In this document: positions 47,290 through 59,694 of the stretch, piece by piece
Layout: each line of letters opens with the position of its first letter
Numbering within the stretch: the stretch's first letter is position 1
Assembly: GCA_027625915.1 (NCBI GenBank)
Contig: JANTQA010000023.1
Span: 3,782,001 to 3,846,000 of the forward strand
Length of the DNA: 64,000 nt
Source of the DNA: Anaeramoeba flamelloides
Lineage: Eukaryota > Metamonada > Anaeramoebidae
Direction of reading: 5' to 3'
Made by a program: the position numbers and the translations under genes
Notes under the pieces: generated by a model
Databases searched by the model: none
The model's input: only the letters and a program-made list of their open reading frames with translations
What the model was told of the DNA's origin: nothing

Positions 47290-47575
47290 AATTTTGTGGA
47301 GTGTCATAAAGTGACGTAGAGTGCCTAGGTTTTTTTTTTAATTTGAGAAATAAACCGAAAATTAAATATAATTTTTACTTTATTTCTTAAATAAAAAAAA
47401 AAAACCTTTCTGTGCTTTTCTTGGGATTTTCTGTTTTATCTTTGAAGTTTTCTAGTTTTTTTGAGGTTTTCTATTTTATTTCGAAAAATCTATTGATTTC
47501 CCAAATAAACAGAAAACTCAAGAAAAGCTAATGACGATTTTTCAAATAAAAAGAAAACTCAAGAAAACCTAACTA
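47290..47575. repeat. Partial hairpin cluster related to 38470-39235
   Basis: Has a boundary reading GAGTGCCTAGG, the stem type B sequence GAGAAATAAACCGAAAATT with its partner, and the TTTTCTTG...AGTTTTCT / AAACAGAAAACTCAAGAAAA pair. The CCGCCGTTAG linker and stem type A are missing. Confidence 0.65.
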
Positions 47576-47599
47576 CACCCCCAACTGATGATACCCAGC

Positions 47600-48770
47600 A
47601 AAAAATTATATCTGTACTTAGATATTTCATTTTTTAGTTCTTTTAGTTCTTTTGAATTTCAGTTGATTTTATTATTTATTCTATGATTAAATTTTATTAT
47701 TTTTTCTAAATTAGGTATTGATAAGTAATTTAATTTATTTTCAGAATTTAAATTTCTTTTTTTATTAAATGAAGTTATCATATTTTTAATATTAAATTCT
47801 ATTTTGTAAATAAGAATTGGTATATTTCTGTTTATTTTGCATATTCCAGTAATAAATGAATTAATCCAAGAATTTAAATAATTTATCGTTTTTATTTGAT
47901 AATTAAAAATTCTGATCCATATTTTAATTGAATTAATATAAAAGAATTAAATAATCTAATTTTAAACTATTAATAGTAGAATTGTTATTGAATAAATGTT
48001 TACAGTTGCTATATGTTTCTCAAGATTATTTTAAATTATAAAATATATGTGAAAATTTATCTAAATAAATACTCAAATATTTAATTTTTTTTTTAAATCT
48101 TTTAATATAATTGTTTGATTTTTATTTGATTTTCATCCAAATTGAATAATAATTTCATATATTGAATTTAATTTCTGATTTACTTGGATTTAATTTCCTT
48201 TCTTAATTAGGATTAAATCACCTATAAGCATTTGAGAATGATTTGTTAATATTACAATTTTGAATAAAAGAAAATGGGAAATTAGAGTAAATATAATAGA
48301 CGACAAGGGGTCTCCTTGGGAGATACAAAGCCCTTCCCCTTGATAATACTTAAATAAAAAATTTTCAATAATATTAAAATATTTCTTTTATAGGCGACTT
48401 TGCATCACCATATGTTTATCTAGAATAAAAGTATACTGGTATTTCAAATAAATGATATAAGTACTTCAAGGATCAAATGTCTCTACAGAATTAATTAATA
48501 AAACAATATCAAAAAATGATCTCATAGATGAAAAAAAAGGCTTTAATTAGTCAAAAAACTCAACTATTTTAGAAAAAAATCTGTATTAACGGACAAACTG
48601 AAAGGTTAAATTATCAATATTCAAAACTCCAAAGTAGAAAAATATAATATCAAAATTTAATCTAAGATGGTGATTAATAGCTATCAAATTGTATTTTTTG
48701 GTCAATAAATACTCAATTCATTAACTCATTGATTTTTGTGAAGAGATTATTTTGGCAAAATATTTTATCA
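47600..48770 (-). mobile_element. Decayed LINE reverse transcriptase fragment
   Basis: On the minus strand near 48350-48290 the sequence translates as YYQGEGLCISQGDPLSSIIF, a match to the RT block containing QGDPLSP in LINE ORF2. Upstream is ILDKHMVMQSRL; downstream is LNPSKSE, another RT-domain block. Stops and frame changes are frequent, so it is dead. The continuation toward 47600 is Asn-rich and could be the connector region. Confidence 0.65.
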
Positions 48771-49489
48771 TATATATTGAAATAACAATTACCTTTATAA
48801 AAAGGAAATAAAACTAATCAGTTTTTGGGTTTTTATGTTGATGATTATTGAATTAATCTTTTAAATTAAAAAATTCAAAAAATAGTTACTTTTGGAAGTT
48901 CTAAAGATTCATTACTAAATACTATCATACTATTATTTCGGGTTTTTCTTTTTTTTTTGTTTTAAGGAAATAAAAAAAAAAAATTCAAAAGATTAATTTT
49001 TAATAGTTATCATTAGCAATAAAATCCATAATTATATAAAAAAAATATTTATAAAATATTTTAAAGAGACTATTTGAACAGAGAACACTCATATCACTCC
49101 CCCCGAATTACTTATTTCATTAATTTTAATTATAGAGGAATCTATGGTTTAACTAATTCCCTTAAGAATATAATATTAAAGTCAAACCATCTCTTATCGA
49201 ATAATCGACTGAAAGATAATAAGGTTGCTCTTGAAATTAAACAAAGTCATGTTTAATTTTATTATTTCAAAACATTTTCTACACTCAACAAACAGATCTT
49301 ACACAATTCTCTAAACCTCACTTATCAGTAGAAACGTAATTACAAATACAAAGTATATATTCTCAAATACAACTAAATCTGGAAAGGGAAAATCATTGAT
49401 AATTTCATTTTTGTTATTTTTATTTGTTCTTGATTTATTTAAATAATTTTTCAAAAACAAATCCACATTACGAAAAGATTCAATTTTCA

Positions 49490-50425
49490 ATGACACCAAG
49501 TACCTTTTCTTTCAATATTTTCATTCTTGAAATCTTCTTTCTACTTTGTACAAACTTACTTTCTTTTTTTTTCATTCATCCACCAACTATTAAAACAATC
49601 AAAAAAGGCTCAATAAAAAAAGGTGGGTTTACCTTATTTTTAAAATTCGTTTTGATGACTCTTTTCCTTCTACCGTTTGTGTGTGCAATTTTTAACGATC
49701 ACTTTCTTGTCAATTTTATTGTTTCAATTGTCTCGATCCAAACCCAATTAATAATTGTCTTAATTTGTGATTGTTTTTTTGTTTTATTCATGATCACGAC
49801 ATTAAAGTCGTTTATCTTTCGAACAATGCTTACCATTTTCCAAATTGTGAACCCACTTCTCATTAATTCACAAATGGATTCCGATTATTTGCATTATGAA
49901 ACTGAATCGAATTACTTCGACCAAGAGCAGTTCCACGAACAACAACAGCAACAGCTTCAACAAAAAATTAACGAACAAAACACGATCAAGATCTTTCTTT
50001 TTTGTGGCATTGCCTTTTCAATCGCGATCGAATTCCAAATCAAGGAAGTGGTGCGTATGATCTTTTCTTCTTTCTTTTCAAAAAACGATTCTGGCTTCAT
50101 ACGAGACAAAATTTATCATCATACACGTTCTCCTGTGTCAAGCCACACCAGGAAATTCTTCTCGCCACACAGCCAACAGAAGAGAACTCCACGTTCTCCA
50201 ACTATTCGCCACTCGCCAAAAGGATCCTATGTGGTAACAACACCGTATACAAACAGAATCCTCTCATATAGAAGGAAAATGTCAAAAGGTGTGACAGAAA
50301 AGAAAAGACAAATTATATGGAGTAGGGTAATAATAATTGTATGTATACTCTTTCTTTTAGTTGGATCAATTATTTATTTAGTCTATCCATTCATACTCAA
50401 ATTTATAAACAAATTCATTCATTAA
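49490..50425 (+). CDS. Multi-pass membrane protein of unknown function
   Basis: Single exon of 311 residues from the ATG at 49490; the frame is open further upstream but has no earlier ATG. Predicted membrane spans, judged by eye, are FNIFILEIFFLLCTNLLSFF (about 8-30), FTLFLKFVLMTLFLLPFVC (about 46-67), IVSIQTQLIIVLICDCFFVL within about 75-108, IKIFLFCGIAFSIAIEF (about 165-182), and a C-terminal VIIIVCILFLLVGSIIYLVY (about 282-305). Between spans 3 and 4 lies an acidic Gln-rich loop (poly-Gln of five), and between 4 and 5 a basic Ser/Pro/Arg/His-rich loop. I do not recognise the family. Base composition is less AT-rich than the flanks and shows codon structure, supporting a real gene. Confidence 0.65.
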   Translation: MTPSTFSFNIFILEIFFLLCTNLLSFFFIHPPTIKTIKKGSIKKGGFTLFLKFVLMTLFLLPFVCAIFNDHFLVNFIVSIVSIQTQLIIVLICDCFFVLFMITTLKSFIFRTMLTIFQIVNPLLINSQMDSDYLHYETESNYFDQEQFHEQQQQQLQQKINEQNTIKIFLFCGIAFSIAIEFQIKEVVRMIFSSFFSKNDSGFIRDKIYHHTRSPVSSHTRKFFSPHSQQKRTPRSPTIRHSPKGSYVVTTPYTNRILSYRRKMSKGVTEKKRQIIWSRVIIIVCILFLLVGSIIYLVYPFILKFINKFIH

Positions 50426-50849
50426 ATACAACAAATATTTTTTTACAAGAAAGTAGTATAATACAATACCTTTTTTTTTTTTTTTTTGTTTCTGCTTTTG
50501 GTTTACTTTTTGGATAATATTAATTTGAACAAACTTTACTAAATTAGACTACCAAACCTCTTTTTGATTGGCTATTTGTTTTAACGGCCATTTTATGAAT
50601 TCAAATTTGATTTTTTTTTTTATTATCAATGTTTTTATCCCAATTCAAGGGGGAAAATATATACAGAACAAACTAATGTCAATATTTTCTAATTTAAATT
50701 TGTTTTTCAAAGGAAGAATTCTTTCAGGACACCAACTTGTGTATTATTTGATAAACATTTTTGTTTTTAATAGCAAGTATTTGGGAAAAAAAGTATAACA
50801 CTATTTTTAATTGATTAAGTTATTAGAAATGAAAAGTTATTTGAATAAA

Positions 50850-51130
50850 AAGAAGAAATAAATGCTTGAAAACAATTTTGAGGATTAAATAAAATAGAGA
50901 GTTTATAGTATTACCTTTTTAGTTAGGATTTTTCCTTGATTTGATTTTTGTGAAAAATTTAGACAATTTTTGAGATCTCATAAATCACCCTAATTGGGTT
51001 TTGAATAAAAAATCTTGAACTAAATAGGGTTTATTGGTTTAGTCATGATAATAAATTATTATTTACAATTATTTTGTTTCTTCTTTTATTTGTTAATATT
51101 ACTTTTCATTTCCATTTAGTTTGGTAATCA
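50850..51130 (+). repeat. Diverged unit of the 21290-21990 repeat
   Basis: Shares TTTTTGAGATCTC, GGGTTTTGA-TAAAA, TTTGTTTCTTCTTTTA and ACTTTTCATTT with the tandem pair in QTRT1 intron 2, same order. Confidence 0.5.
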
Positions 51131-51299
51131 TCAAAATATGATTTGTGTTTTTTTCTTAAATGCTTAAAAGAAATTTAGTAATGTTTTAGATTTTTTCAAT
51201 CCTTTGAAAGTGAAAACAATATATAGTATGATCAAAATATAAGGAAATTAGAGTGATTTTTTAAATTGAATATTTGTTTTATAGAATTTGGAAATGACG

Positions 51300-51366
51300 G
51301 TAATTAACTCAATATTTAAAAGGTAATTTAAGTCTAAGGGTTACTAGAGTGTAATTTACACTTCTC
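51300..51366 (-). repeat. Inverted fragment of the ~500-bp repeat
   Basis: Reads AGAGTGTAATTTACACTTCT at its right end, the reverse complement of the repeat start, preceded by AAGGGTTACT and AGGTAATTTAAG. Confidence 0.6.
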
Positions 51367-52864
51367 CCATCTTAAATAAATAAACTCAATATTTGATTTT
51401 TTATATTTAAAATGATTAATTTTTGAAAAACTGGTGTATAAAACTATTATAAGAGCTAAAAAGAGGGCACCTGAAGTTTGTTGTTATTTTAGAGACTCTT
51501 TTTATAAACTTTTTTAAAATGACGATATATAGACGAAAATGTTTACTAATATTACTACATAAGCCGTTCTAGAAGAAAATCCTTCAGACAGACATATTCT
51601 TAAGAAGAATTTAAATTTTAAAAATACCTTTCACCAGAAGGATAAAATAAAGTACAAATTTATAAGTTAAAATAATCTTTAAGTTTTTTTAGTTATAAAT
51701 TATTTAAAGATTATTTATATTATAAAAAAGTGAAAAAAATGCCATGTTTTTGATATTTAAGTTAATAAAATTACTCTTGGTTCTTAAAAATTCAAACTTT
51801 ATTTATTTATTTTTTATTTTCTGGTGGTTATTAATTCCTCTGTTTTCCTAGTTTCCAAAATTTTTATTTAGAATTTTTTGAGAAAGAAACATAATTTTAT
51901 TTTTTTAAACTTATTTACAAGTGACAAGAAAAATCATGAATCTATATTTTAAATAATCCAGAAGATATATCTCATAAAAAAAATAATTTTAAAACAATCA
52001 TATAAAATATTTATAACAAAAATCTTGTATGTATGTACTTTTTTAATAATAAAATGATAATAACCTTTGTAAAGCATGTTTTGTAGATATAATAATTTTA
52101 AAATATTCCCAAAATTTCAATAAATCTTTTATTTTAAGGGATCAGCCATCTACAAAAACAAGAAAAATATTTTATTTTTCCGAAAAAATGGAAAAAAAAA
52201 ATTGATCATGTTAAAAAAATATTCTTTTTTGGTTTCTTTGTCTATCAGAATTTTTTGACACTTCGCTTCTACAAAATTTATAAGAAGAGATTACTACCAA
52301 TAACCTATTTTAAAATTTTAAATTCATTTTATTTCTCACCTTATAACACTTTTTACCCTCTTTATTTCCGTTTAAATATATAGTATTCAATAACAAGTCT
52401 TTGTTGTCAGAATATTTGTTGAAATATTTTTTTTCTTTTTTAATTAAATTCTTTTGGTAAACAAAAAAAAAGTATTAATTCTACCAATTGTAAAATAATT
52501 GTATTGATTTAAGAAGAATAGTTATAATCATTAAATTTCAAAAGTCATTAAAAATTTTTACCAAGAAATATTTATTTTGTTTAAAAGATGAAAATCGATT
52601 TTTCAAAATCTAATTAAAAAGTATTTGGGAATTTTATAATTTTAATCTCCAAAATTCAAAACCAATTTTTTTTTATTCCAAAAATTATTGAAATAGTTAT
52701 ATGGATTTTTGTGGATAATATCAAACAATTTGTTAAAAAACTTTTCTTAAAATTGAGAATTTGTTTTTCATTTTCTGAAAAGCAGAAGATAACTTTATTA
52801 AAACCTTAAAGAATAAAAAAAAAAAAAATGTGTAATAAAAGTCAATTTAATTAAGAAAATTTTG

Positions 52865-53350
52865 TTAAACCACTATCAAATACAGCCTTTCCAAGTCTAA
52901 CATAAAATTTTTTAAAAAAAAAACAATTGATTTTTCTATTCTTGTTTTCCATTTTCAAAAAATTCGGAAATAAGAGTTATTATTCAAATTAAGATTTCAA
53001 TAAATGAACAATTATTCAAAATTTTGGAAAATCAAAAAACAAAAATCAAGAACCCAGGAAACTTAAAAATTATCAGTCCAAAAAAGCTCAAAAAAAATAT
53101 CAATAATTACTGATCTTTAAAAATTTACCTTTTTTGAACAATATTTTTAAGTGATTAAAGAATCTTCAAATCTTTTTTTTTTTGATTTTCCAAAATTTTG
53201 AATAATAGCTCATTTATTGAAAATTTTTTTAAAATAATAACTCTTATTTCCGAATTTTTTGAAAAAAGAAAATAAGAATAGAAAAATCAATTGTTTTTTT
53301 TTTTAAATTTTATGTTAGACTTGGAAATACTGTATAGATTTATTTAACCA
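52865..53350. mobile_element. Foldback element, arms ~170 bp
   Basis: Left arm (about 52865-53040) and right arm (about 53165-53350) are inverted copies with TTTCCAAGTCTAACATAAAA, CAATTGATTTTTCTATTCTT, AAAAAATTCGGAAATAAGAG and ATTCAAAATTTTGGAAAATC. The spacer is about 125 bases. No coding content. Confidence 0.82.
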
Positions 53351-54324
53351 CCCCTATTTCTATTATATTTATGGACTGAATTTGAATTGAAATATTAATT
53401 ATTAAATATAATAACAGAATAAAAAATTTACTTTCTAAATCAATACTGTCGAACATTAAAAGAAAAATATATTTTCATTTTGGCAAGAATTAACTTAATT
53501 GTTAATAAAAATAATTATGTGACTTTTTTTCGTTGTATATTGGAAACATGAGATATTTTAGATTTCAAAAAATTTCCTCAAATTAAAAATTTTTTTAATA
53601 AAGTTAACTCATCCATTTCATCAGTTGAAACACAAATTACAAAAAAAAAATATTTTTCAAGTTCTCAACAATATTTCATTTTATTTTTAAAAAATACTAC
53701 CCCCCCCATTAAAAAAAACCAAATATAACTAATGAAAATATTAAATTAATATTTATACAAATTAAATACCTTAAAAGATGATTTTCCAATTTAAAATAGT
53801 TTTGAACATAATTTTTAAACAGTCGAACATTTTTAACAAGATTTATTATTTATCCATACTATTATTATTATTTTTATCATATTAACAAGTTATAATACAT
53901 TTTATAACAGGTTTTATCTTGTATATAACCAATATAAAATTTGAAAAAAAATTAGAACGTCTTATTAAAACATAAAAAAAATTTTTTTTTTTTTTATTAT
54001 TGTTCTAGCTTTAATTTTTAATATTTTCATAAGTTTCCTATAAATTTTATTACAATATCAACATTTATAAAGCCCATATATCATAAATCTGAAATATTTA
54101 ATTAATATATTTTATTACAGTATCCGTAGTTTTATTATTATTGTTGTTTTTGTTTATTTGGGTTTGTTTTTAAACTTAATATACTTTTTATTATCTACTA
54201 GATCTAATAATATACAAACTATTTTCTAGACAAAGATGATAATTTTAATAGATAAATTAAATGCCTTTCAGGGATAAGAATAGATTTAGAAGAAACAATT
54301 AAAGTTGGAAATTCCAAAATTGAA

Positions 54325-54745
54325 ATCTTTTTTTTAATATTTTTGCACATTTTGGTTTTTGGATTTTTTTTTCAAAATGTAATTCGGTTTACAAAAATTT
54401 TTTTATTGAAAGATCAATATTCACTAGGTAAAAATGTGCTATTCTAAGGTTATTGAAACCGTAAAAATAATTTTAGAGAAAAATCATATTATTTTCTATT
54501 AAATTTTTATTTGGATCTTCAATTAAAGATCAAAATGGACATTTTTGTTTTTCTCAATTGGGGAACTAAGAATTTGAGTTTTTAAATCCTCAAAGAACAT
54601 TTTTTGATTTATTAATTTTTCTTCATACATATATCAACCAATTCTTAGGGGTGTATTATTCTTTTAATTTCTGATTTTCTTTCTTCAAATGACAATTATA
54701 AAAAATAAACGATAATTGAAAAAAAAAATTTGGAACCTTTTAACA
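54325..54745 (+). repeat. Dispersed repeat, copy 2 (pair with 45988-46580)
   Basis: Same blocks as the 45988 copy but missing about 150 bases in the middle. Confidence 0.7.
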
Positions 54746-55198
54746 TAAACAAAGTTTAAAAATTAATATTTAGAAATTTTTAAAAAAGGTTATCGATATA
54801 ATAGTGATAAATATTTCCTCAGAGATAAAGTAAATAAAAAATGATTAAATTCCTCAAATATTATACCAAATAAAAAAAAAAAAGGAAAATTTTATTTTTG
54901 GTAAATATAAACTTGTTTGAAAAATAAAAAAAAAATAAAATTAATGACCTAAATCATAATTAATATTCAATATATATATATAAATCAGAATTTTTAGATT
55001 AATTAATATATAAATATTTTGTAAAATATCGAAAAATATAAACAAAAATAAAAAAAAATAGAAAGAATACAGACACTAACAAAAAGTGAACCCCAAAAAA
55101 CTTAACAAGTAAAATTAAAAAGGTTCGACAAACCAAATGAATTGGTTTTAGTGACGTGTTTTTAAAAGATTTGAATGGCACCTTGTTAAAAAAAATGA

Positions 55199-56836
55199 TT
55201 AATAATGAATATTATTTAATAACTGGGAAATTTGATTAAAGGTTGGTCTTTTTTTGGGTTGATAATCTAAACATTTATATATCAGCTCAATAATTTCAGG
55301 AGAACATTCTGAAGTTGAAGGCATTAGAGTATTTAATTCTTCTGGATTGTATTTATGTCTGACAAGGCTTTTCAATTGAACTGGGATTTCTGACATTGAT
55401 ATGGCCCAAAGCAGGAGCCCATAGCTAAAAACGTCGATTGGGAAGGAGCAATTTTTCGGATCGTTTCCTTTTTCAATCATTTCTGGTGCAATGTATATGC
55501 GGTTACCGATTCCCCATGTCATAGTATCGATAATGATTTTGTGTCTATTCATCTGTGGTGTTTCGTGGAACTTGCTTAGGCCAAAATCGCAAATTTTAAT
55601 GGTTTCGTCTTCATCAAATAACAGATTGTCCGGCTTCAAGTCTCGGTGGACAATTTCTTTTGAATGTAAAAAGTTCATTCCAGAAGCAATCTGTTTGGCA
55701 TAATTCAAAATTTTTTCTTTGCTTAATTTCTTTTTCTTTTTTCTGTTTAGTTTGATCAAATTGGCAAGTGTGTCACCAGAGTAATACTCTAATACAAGAC
55801 AATTTTGACAATTTATTTGATCATTCTCCTTTTTACCTTCCCGATTGTCTTGATTCTTGCTATTATTATCATTTTTGTTTTTGTTTTCGTTTTCTGTTTC
55901 AGTATTGTTTTCATGATCTCTTGCCTTTTCTTTTTCAATTAGACTTTGCTCGAGTTGATCTTCTTCTTCGCTTTGTAAAGAAAAGCCAATTATGTTCACC
56001 ACATTCCGATGGTTGCTGTTTACAAGTGTTGCTATTTCGCGTCGAAATAAACGAAGAGAATTGCCACGAATGGCTTTTTTAATCACCTTGACTGCAACTT
56101 GTTTGGAATTATACAAGCCCAAGTAGACAGTACCAAACACGCCCTCTCCAAGTTTGCGGATTATTCTCAAGGACTTTGGATCAATTAACAAGTGTTTACT
56201 TTCTTGGATCACAGTATTTGTACGAGAGGTACAATGTAAGAACAAAGAGGGGGAATAGTCGATGAAAAGTGCTGTGTATTTGATCAGCCTTTTTTGCAAT
56301 TCTTCCTCTTCAGCCATTTCTGAGACAATCTGTGACTCCCCATTTAAAATTAAAGGATTGGCGCCGTGCTTTAACAACAAGTTCATGAGCTTGTGGTTAT
56401 TCAAATATGTGGTCAAATGCAAACATGTTTCCATTTCCTCTCCGCACACAGTGTTAATATCTGCTCCCTTTGAGATCAACATTTCGCATATCTCCAATGA
56501 CGAGCTGTTACACGCAAAATACAGCGGAGTTTTATCACAATAGTCGACAGCATTTACATCTGCGCCCTTGCTGACCAACAGATCTGCGATTTCAAAGCTC
56601 CTACACTCACATGCGCTATGAAGTGGTGTGGTCCCGTTCTCATCTCGAGGATCGATTTCACACCCATTCTCAATCAAGAGTTTTGTAATCCCAAATTGTG
56701 ATTCCCTACAGCTCAAATGGAGCGGTGTTGTGAAATATTCATTTTTATAATTTACGTCCAAACCCTCGGAAATTAATTGCTTTACTTTTCCGACATCTCC
56801 ATCTAACATACTCATAAAAAATGTGTTTTGTAACAT
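55199..56836 (-). CDS. Ankyrin-repeat protein kinase (TKL-like)
   Basis: Single exon of 545 residues from the ATG at 56836. Residues about 5-165 form four to five ankyrin repeats (TPLHLSCRESQFGITKLLIENG, shortened here to TPLHLSCRESQF; TPLHSACECRSFEIADLL; TPLYFACNSSSLEICEML; CLHLTTYLNNHKLMNLL). A kinase domain spans about 224-540: glycine loop GEGVFG (229-234), VAVK Lys 250, helix-C Glu 267, catalytic HRDLKPDN (Asp 399, Asn 404), DFG (417-419) and APE (450-452). An Asn/Glu/Lys-rich insert of about 45 residues splits the N-lobe. All catalytic residues are present, so it should be active. The order ankyrin then kinase resembles TKL/ILK-like and amoebal ankyrin kinases. Substrate and pathway cannot be told. 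Notably less AT-rich than its surroundings. Confidence 0.9.
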   Translation of the reverse strand: MLQNTFFMSMLDGDVGKVKQLISEGLDVNYKNEYFTTPLHLSCRESQFGITKLLIENGCEIDPRDENGTTPLHSACECRSFEIADLLVSKGADVNAVDYCDKTPLYFACNSSSLEICEMLISKGADINTVCGEEMETCLHLTTYLNNHKLMNLLLKHGANPLILNGESQIVSEMAEEEELQKRLIKYTALFIDYSPSLFLHCTSRTNTVIQESKHLLIDPKSLRIIRKLGEGVFGTVYLGLYNSKQVAVKVIKKAIRGNSLRLFRREIATLVNSNHRNVVNIIGFSLQSEEEDQLEQSLIEKEKARDHENNTETENENKNKNDNNSKNQDNREGKKENDQINCQNCLVLEYYSGDTLANLIKLNRKKKKKLSKEKILNYAKQIASGMNFLHSKEIVHRDLKPDNLLFDEDETIKICDFGLSKFHETPQMNRHKIIIDTMTWGIGNRIYIAPEMIEKGNDPKNCSFPIDVFSYGLLLWAISMSEIPVQLKSLVRHKYNPEELNTLMPSTSECSPEIIELIYKCLDYQPKKRPTFNQISQLLNNIHY

Positions 56837-58269
56837 CTTGGATATGTTTTGTGGTCTGAGAATTTGTTAAAGTTAATTTTTTATTTATTAATTATTTTGT
56901 CTTTGAAAAAAAATAAATTTTTTTTTCCTGAAAATTAATTAATGTTTGATCTTGTTCATCAAGAAGCTTTCTAAATTGAAGTTTGAACTGTTTTTTTTTC
57001 TTTTAAAACTTTTTTCGGATTGTATAAAACTCACCTATCTTTTTTTCAGAAGAGATTTTTTATTTTAAACCTCATTAAGAAACCATATTTTTTCAACAGT
57101 TTTGAATATTTAAAATGAAACACTCAGACTGTTAAGTTCACATTGAGAAAACCTACTAATTTTTATTTTTCTCCGTTTTTTTCAGAAACTGAAATATTCT
57201 CAAAAAAAGTCCATATTCGATCGGATTAAAACCAAAAAATAAAAAAAGAAAAAATATAATCTTTTTTTTATAAGTTCAGAGATTGAAAAGTTTAAACACC
57301 CCTTAAAGTAAACTGATAAAATAACTTTCCAAACATTTAATCAAATAATATAACATAAATCAAGCAATTTCCAATTTTTTTCTTGGCATTAAAAACATAA
57401 AAATGTATATTCAAAATTAAAGTCAAAAAATTAAAAATATAATCCAAACTAATATCTTTTAACTTTTTTTTTTTTTAAGAATTTAACTATATTTAACTTC
57501 AATATAAATTCAGAATATTAACCAAAAATTAATTTCTTACTTTTCAGTTATTTGTTCTTTTTTTGATAAAAGATGAATAGGTATAGAATTATTTTTTTCT
57601 ATTTTAAAAAAAATTTTTATTTCTATATACTTTTATTTTAAGATTAAAAAAAAAATATTCAAGTTCTCAAATATTTTACTAATTATTTGTTGAAAAAATC
57701 AAAATAACTTGGCAAAATTTTAAAAAAAAAATATTATTTAATATTTAATTAAGCTTCTTAATTGTATTTCTAGATCTAATTTTTATTACAATAATTAATT
57801 TTAGTAGTATTTAGAAACAAATTCTTTTGTAAAAAATTGTTCTATGTATAAAAATTTAATCAAAAATTGTAAAAAACAAATTTTTTCTATTTAGTATTAA
57901 AACACTTTCTCCGTTAAAGAGAGAATTATCAAATGTCTAAAATTTGTTTCTTTTAATTAAATGAGTTGATAAAAATTACAATTAAAAAATTTTTTTTGGC
58001 AATTTTATTTTCTAATTAACTTGATTTTATCTCGACTTCTACTAACAAATTCTGTAAAAAACAAAAAATCTACAAATTTTCCTAATTTAAATATAAATAG
58101 TTGAAAGAATCATAAACAAGAAACTTTCAAAAGAAAAGTAAATACTTATTTTCATTAATATAAAAATAATAAAACTCTCTTCATAGATGATTTCTAATAA
58201 ATTTTTCTATTTAGATAAGGGATAAAGATAAAGAAGATTTTATTTTTTTTAGTCAATTTCTCAATTATA

Positions 58270-58857
58270 TAATGTATTTCCAAAAAAGTGGGGCCTTTTT
58301 TTTTTACATTTCACAAAAAAATAATCTTTTTTAGTGATGTACATCATTAATAAACTATACCAAATTAAGTTTAATATTTATACTGATTGAACCAACCTCT
58401 TATATATTTAATTCAAAGCATGATAGTTGAAATATTCCCAAAAAATGAAAAAAAAAATAGCACTTTTTTTGGTTAAAGTAATATACGACCAATTTCAATA
58501 AAAAACCGGAAATATGGAAAGCGAACAAATGATTTTTTAAACACAAAAACGCAGTTATATGTTTTTAATTATATTATAAATTTTGTTGAGATTATACAAG
58601 TTATGAAAATATTTTTTTTTGATCAAAAAGAAAATATAAACACCAATTTTCACCATAAAAAAATATCCGATAAAATTGAGTTCAGACATTTCAATATATT
58701 TTATTTCTTCAACACAATACTAAGTAATAAATTGAATTATTATTAAGAATTCATAAATAGTAGTTAATGATTTTATATATTTAAATCCTTTTTTGAAGAA
58801 TGTGTTACATAAATATATTTCAAAATTAATTTGCCCCACTTTCTTGGAAATAGCTTA
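58270..58857. mobile_element. TIR element (MITE) copy 2, ~588 bp
   Basis: Ends TAATGTATTTCCAAAAAAGT...GGAAATAGCTTA. Interior closely matches copy 1 at 45373, with the same orientation. Confidence 0.85.
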
Positions 58858-59694
58858 TAAAGGTTCAGGATTTTTTTGAGTTTACAGTTAGGAAAGAATT
58901 AAAATTGATAAAAATAGAATAATTAAACAATACCCTAATTTAGAAGTGTTACTAGGGGGGCAAATAGTTAATATATTTTATTTCAAAATTGGGAAAGTTT
59001 TTGGAAATTTTATAAATATTTTTAATGTTGGAACAAAAGTTTATTCCGATGCTTTATTTTAAGAGGTCATTGATTTGCCTTTCAAAAAACTTTAAAAGGA
59101 ATATTAAATTTAAAAAGATTTCAAATAAGGTTCTGAATTTTTTTCAAAAGAACACAACCTAACTATTTTTTTTTTTTTTTTTTGGGGGGGGGGTAATTTT
59201 GTTTTTATAAGAAGGATTCTGAAATATTCGTTTGTGATTTGTTTTTAGACAAAAAAATAGTTAAACCAAAGGACGATCAAAAAAATGCTTTGAAAATCAG
59301 CCAAATGAATTATTATTCATAAAAAAATTTTTTAAATCATTACATTTATGAGAGTTTCTACTATACCATAACTCTGATCTTATCATATCTTATGTTGAAA
59401 TAATTAAAATAAAATTTTGTATTGATACTTAAGGGCTATATTTCCACCAAGGGGTAGAGAGTATTAAAATATTGTGTTATTTTAAATGTATTTCTCTAAG
59501 AATATTCTTTCGGAAGATCTTATATAAAAAAAATATTCTTTTCGAAGTTAAAATCAAAAAAAAAAAATAAATATATCTTTTAGTGAAAATTACTAAAAAA
59601 ATATGGTTTTCAGAGATTTCCAAGTTTAAATAACATACAAAAAAAACAATTATTTAACAGTTCTTTGAATGAAAATTTTTACAAAATATAAGAG

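Larger units (their letters stand above)
42498..49489. other. Long intergenic stretch rich in repeat elements
   Basis: No host gene seen in 7 kb. It holds a dispersed repeat copy (43610-43960), a ~585-bp TIR element (45373-45957), an adjoining repeat (45988-46580), a fragment of the ~500-bp repeat (46880-46985), a partial hairpin cluster (47290-47575) and a decayed LINE on the minus strand (47600-48770). Confidence 0.5.
50426..55198. other. Intergenic stretch with repeats and a foldback
   Basis: No gene seen. Contains a diverged unit of the 21290 repeat (50850-51130), an inverted fragment of the ~500-bp repeat (51300-51366), a foldback element (52865-53350) and a dispersed repeat (54325-54745). 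Confidence 0.5.
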
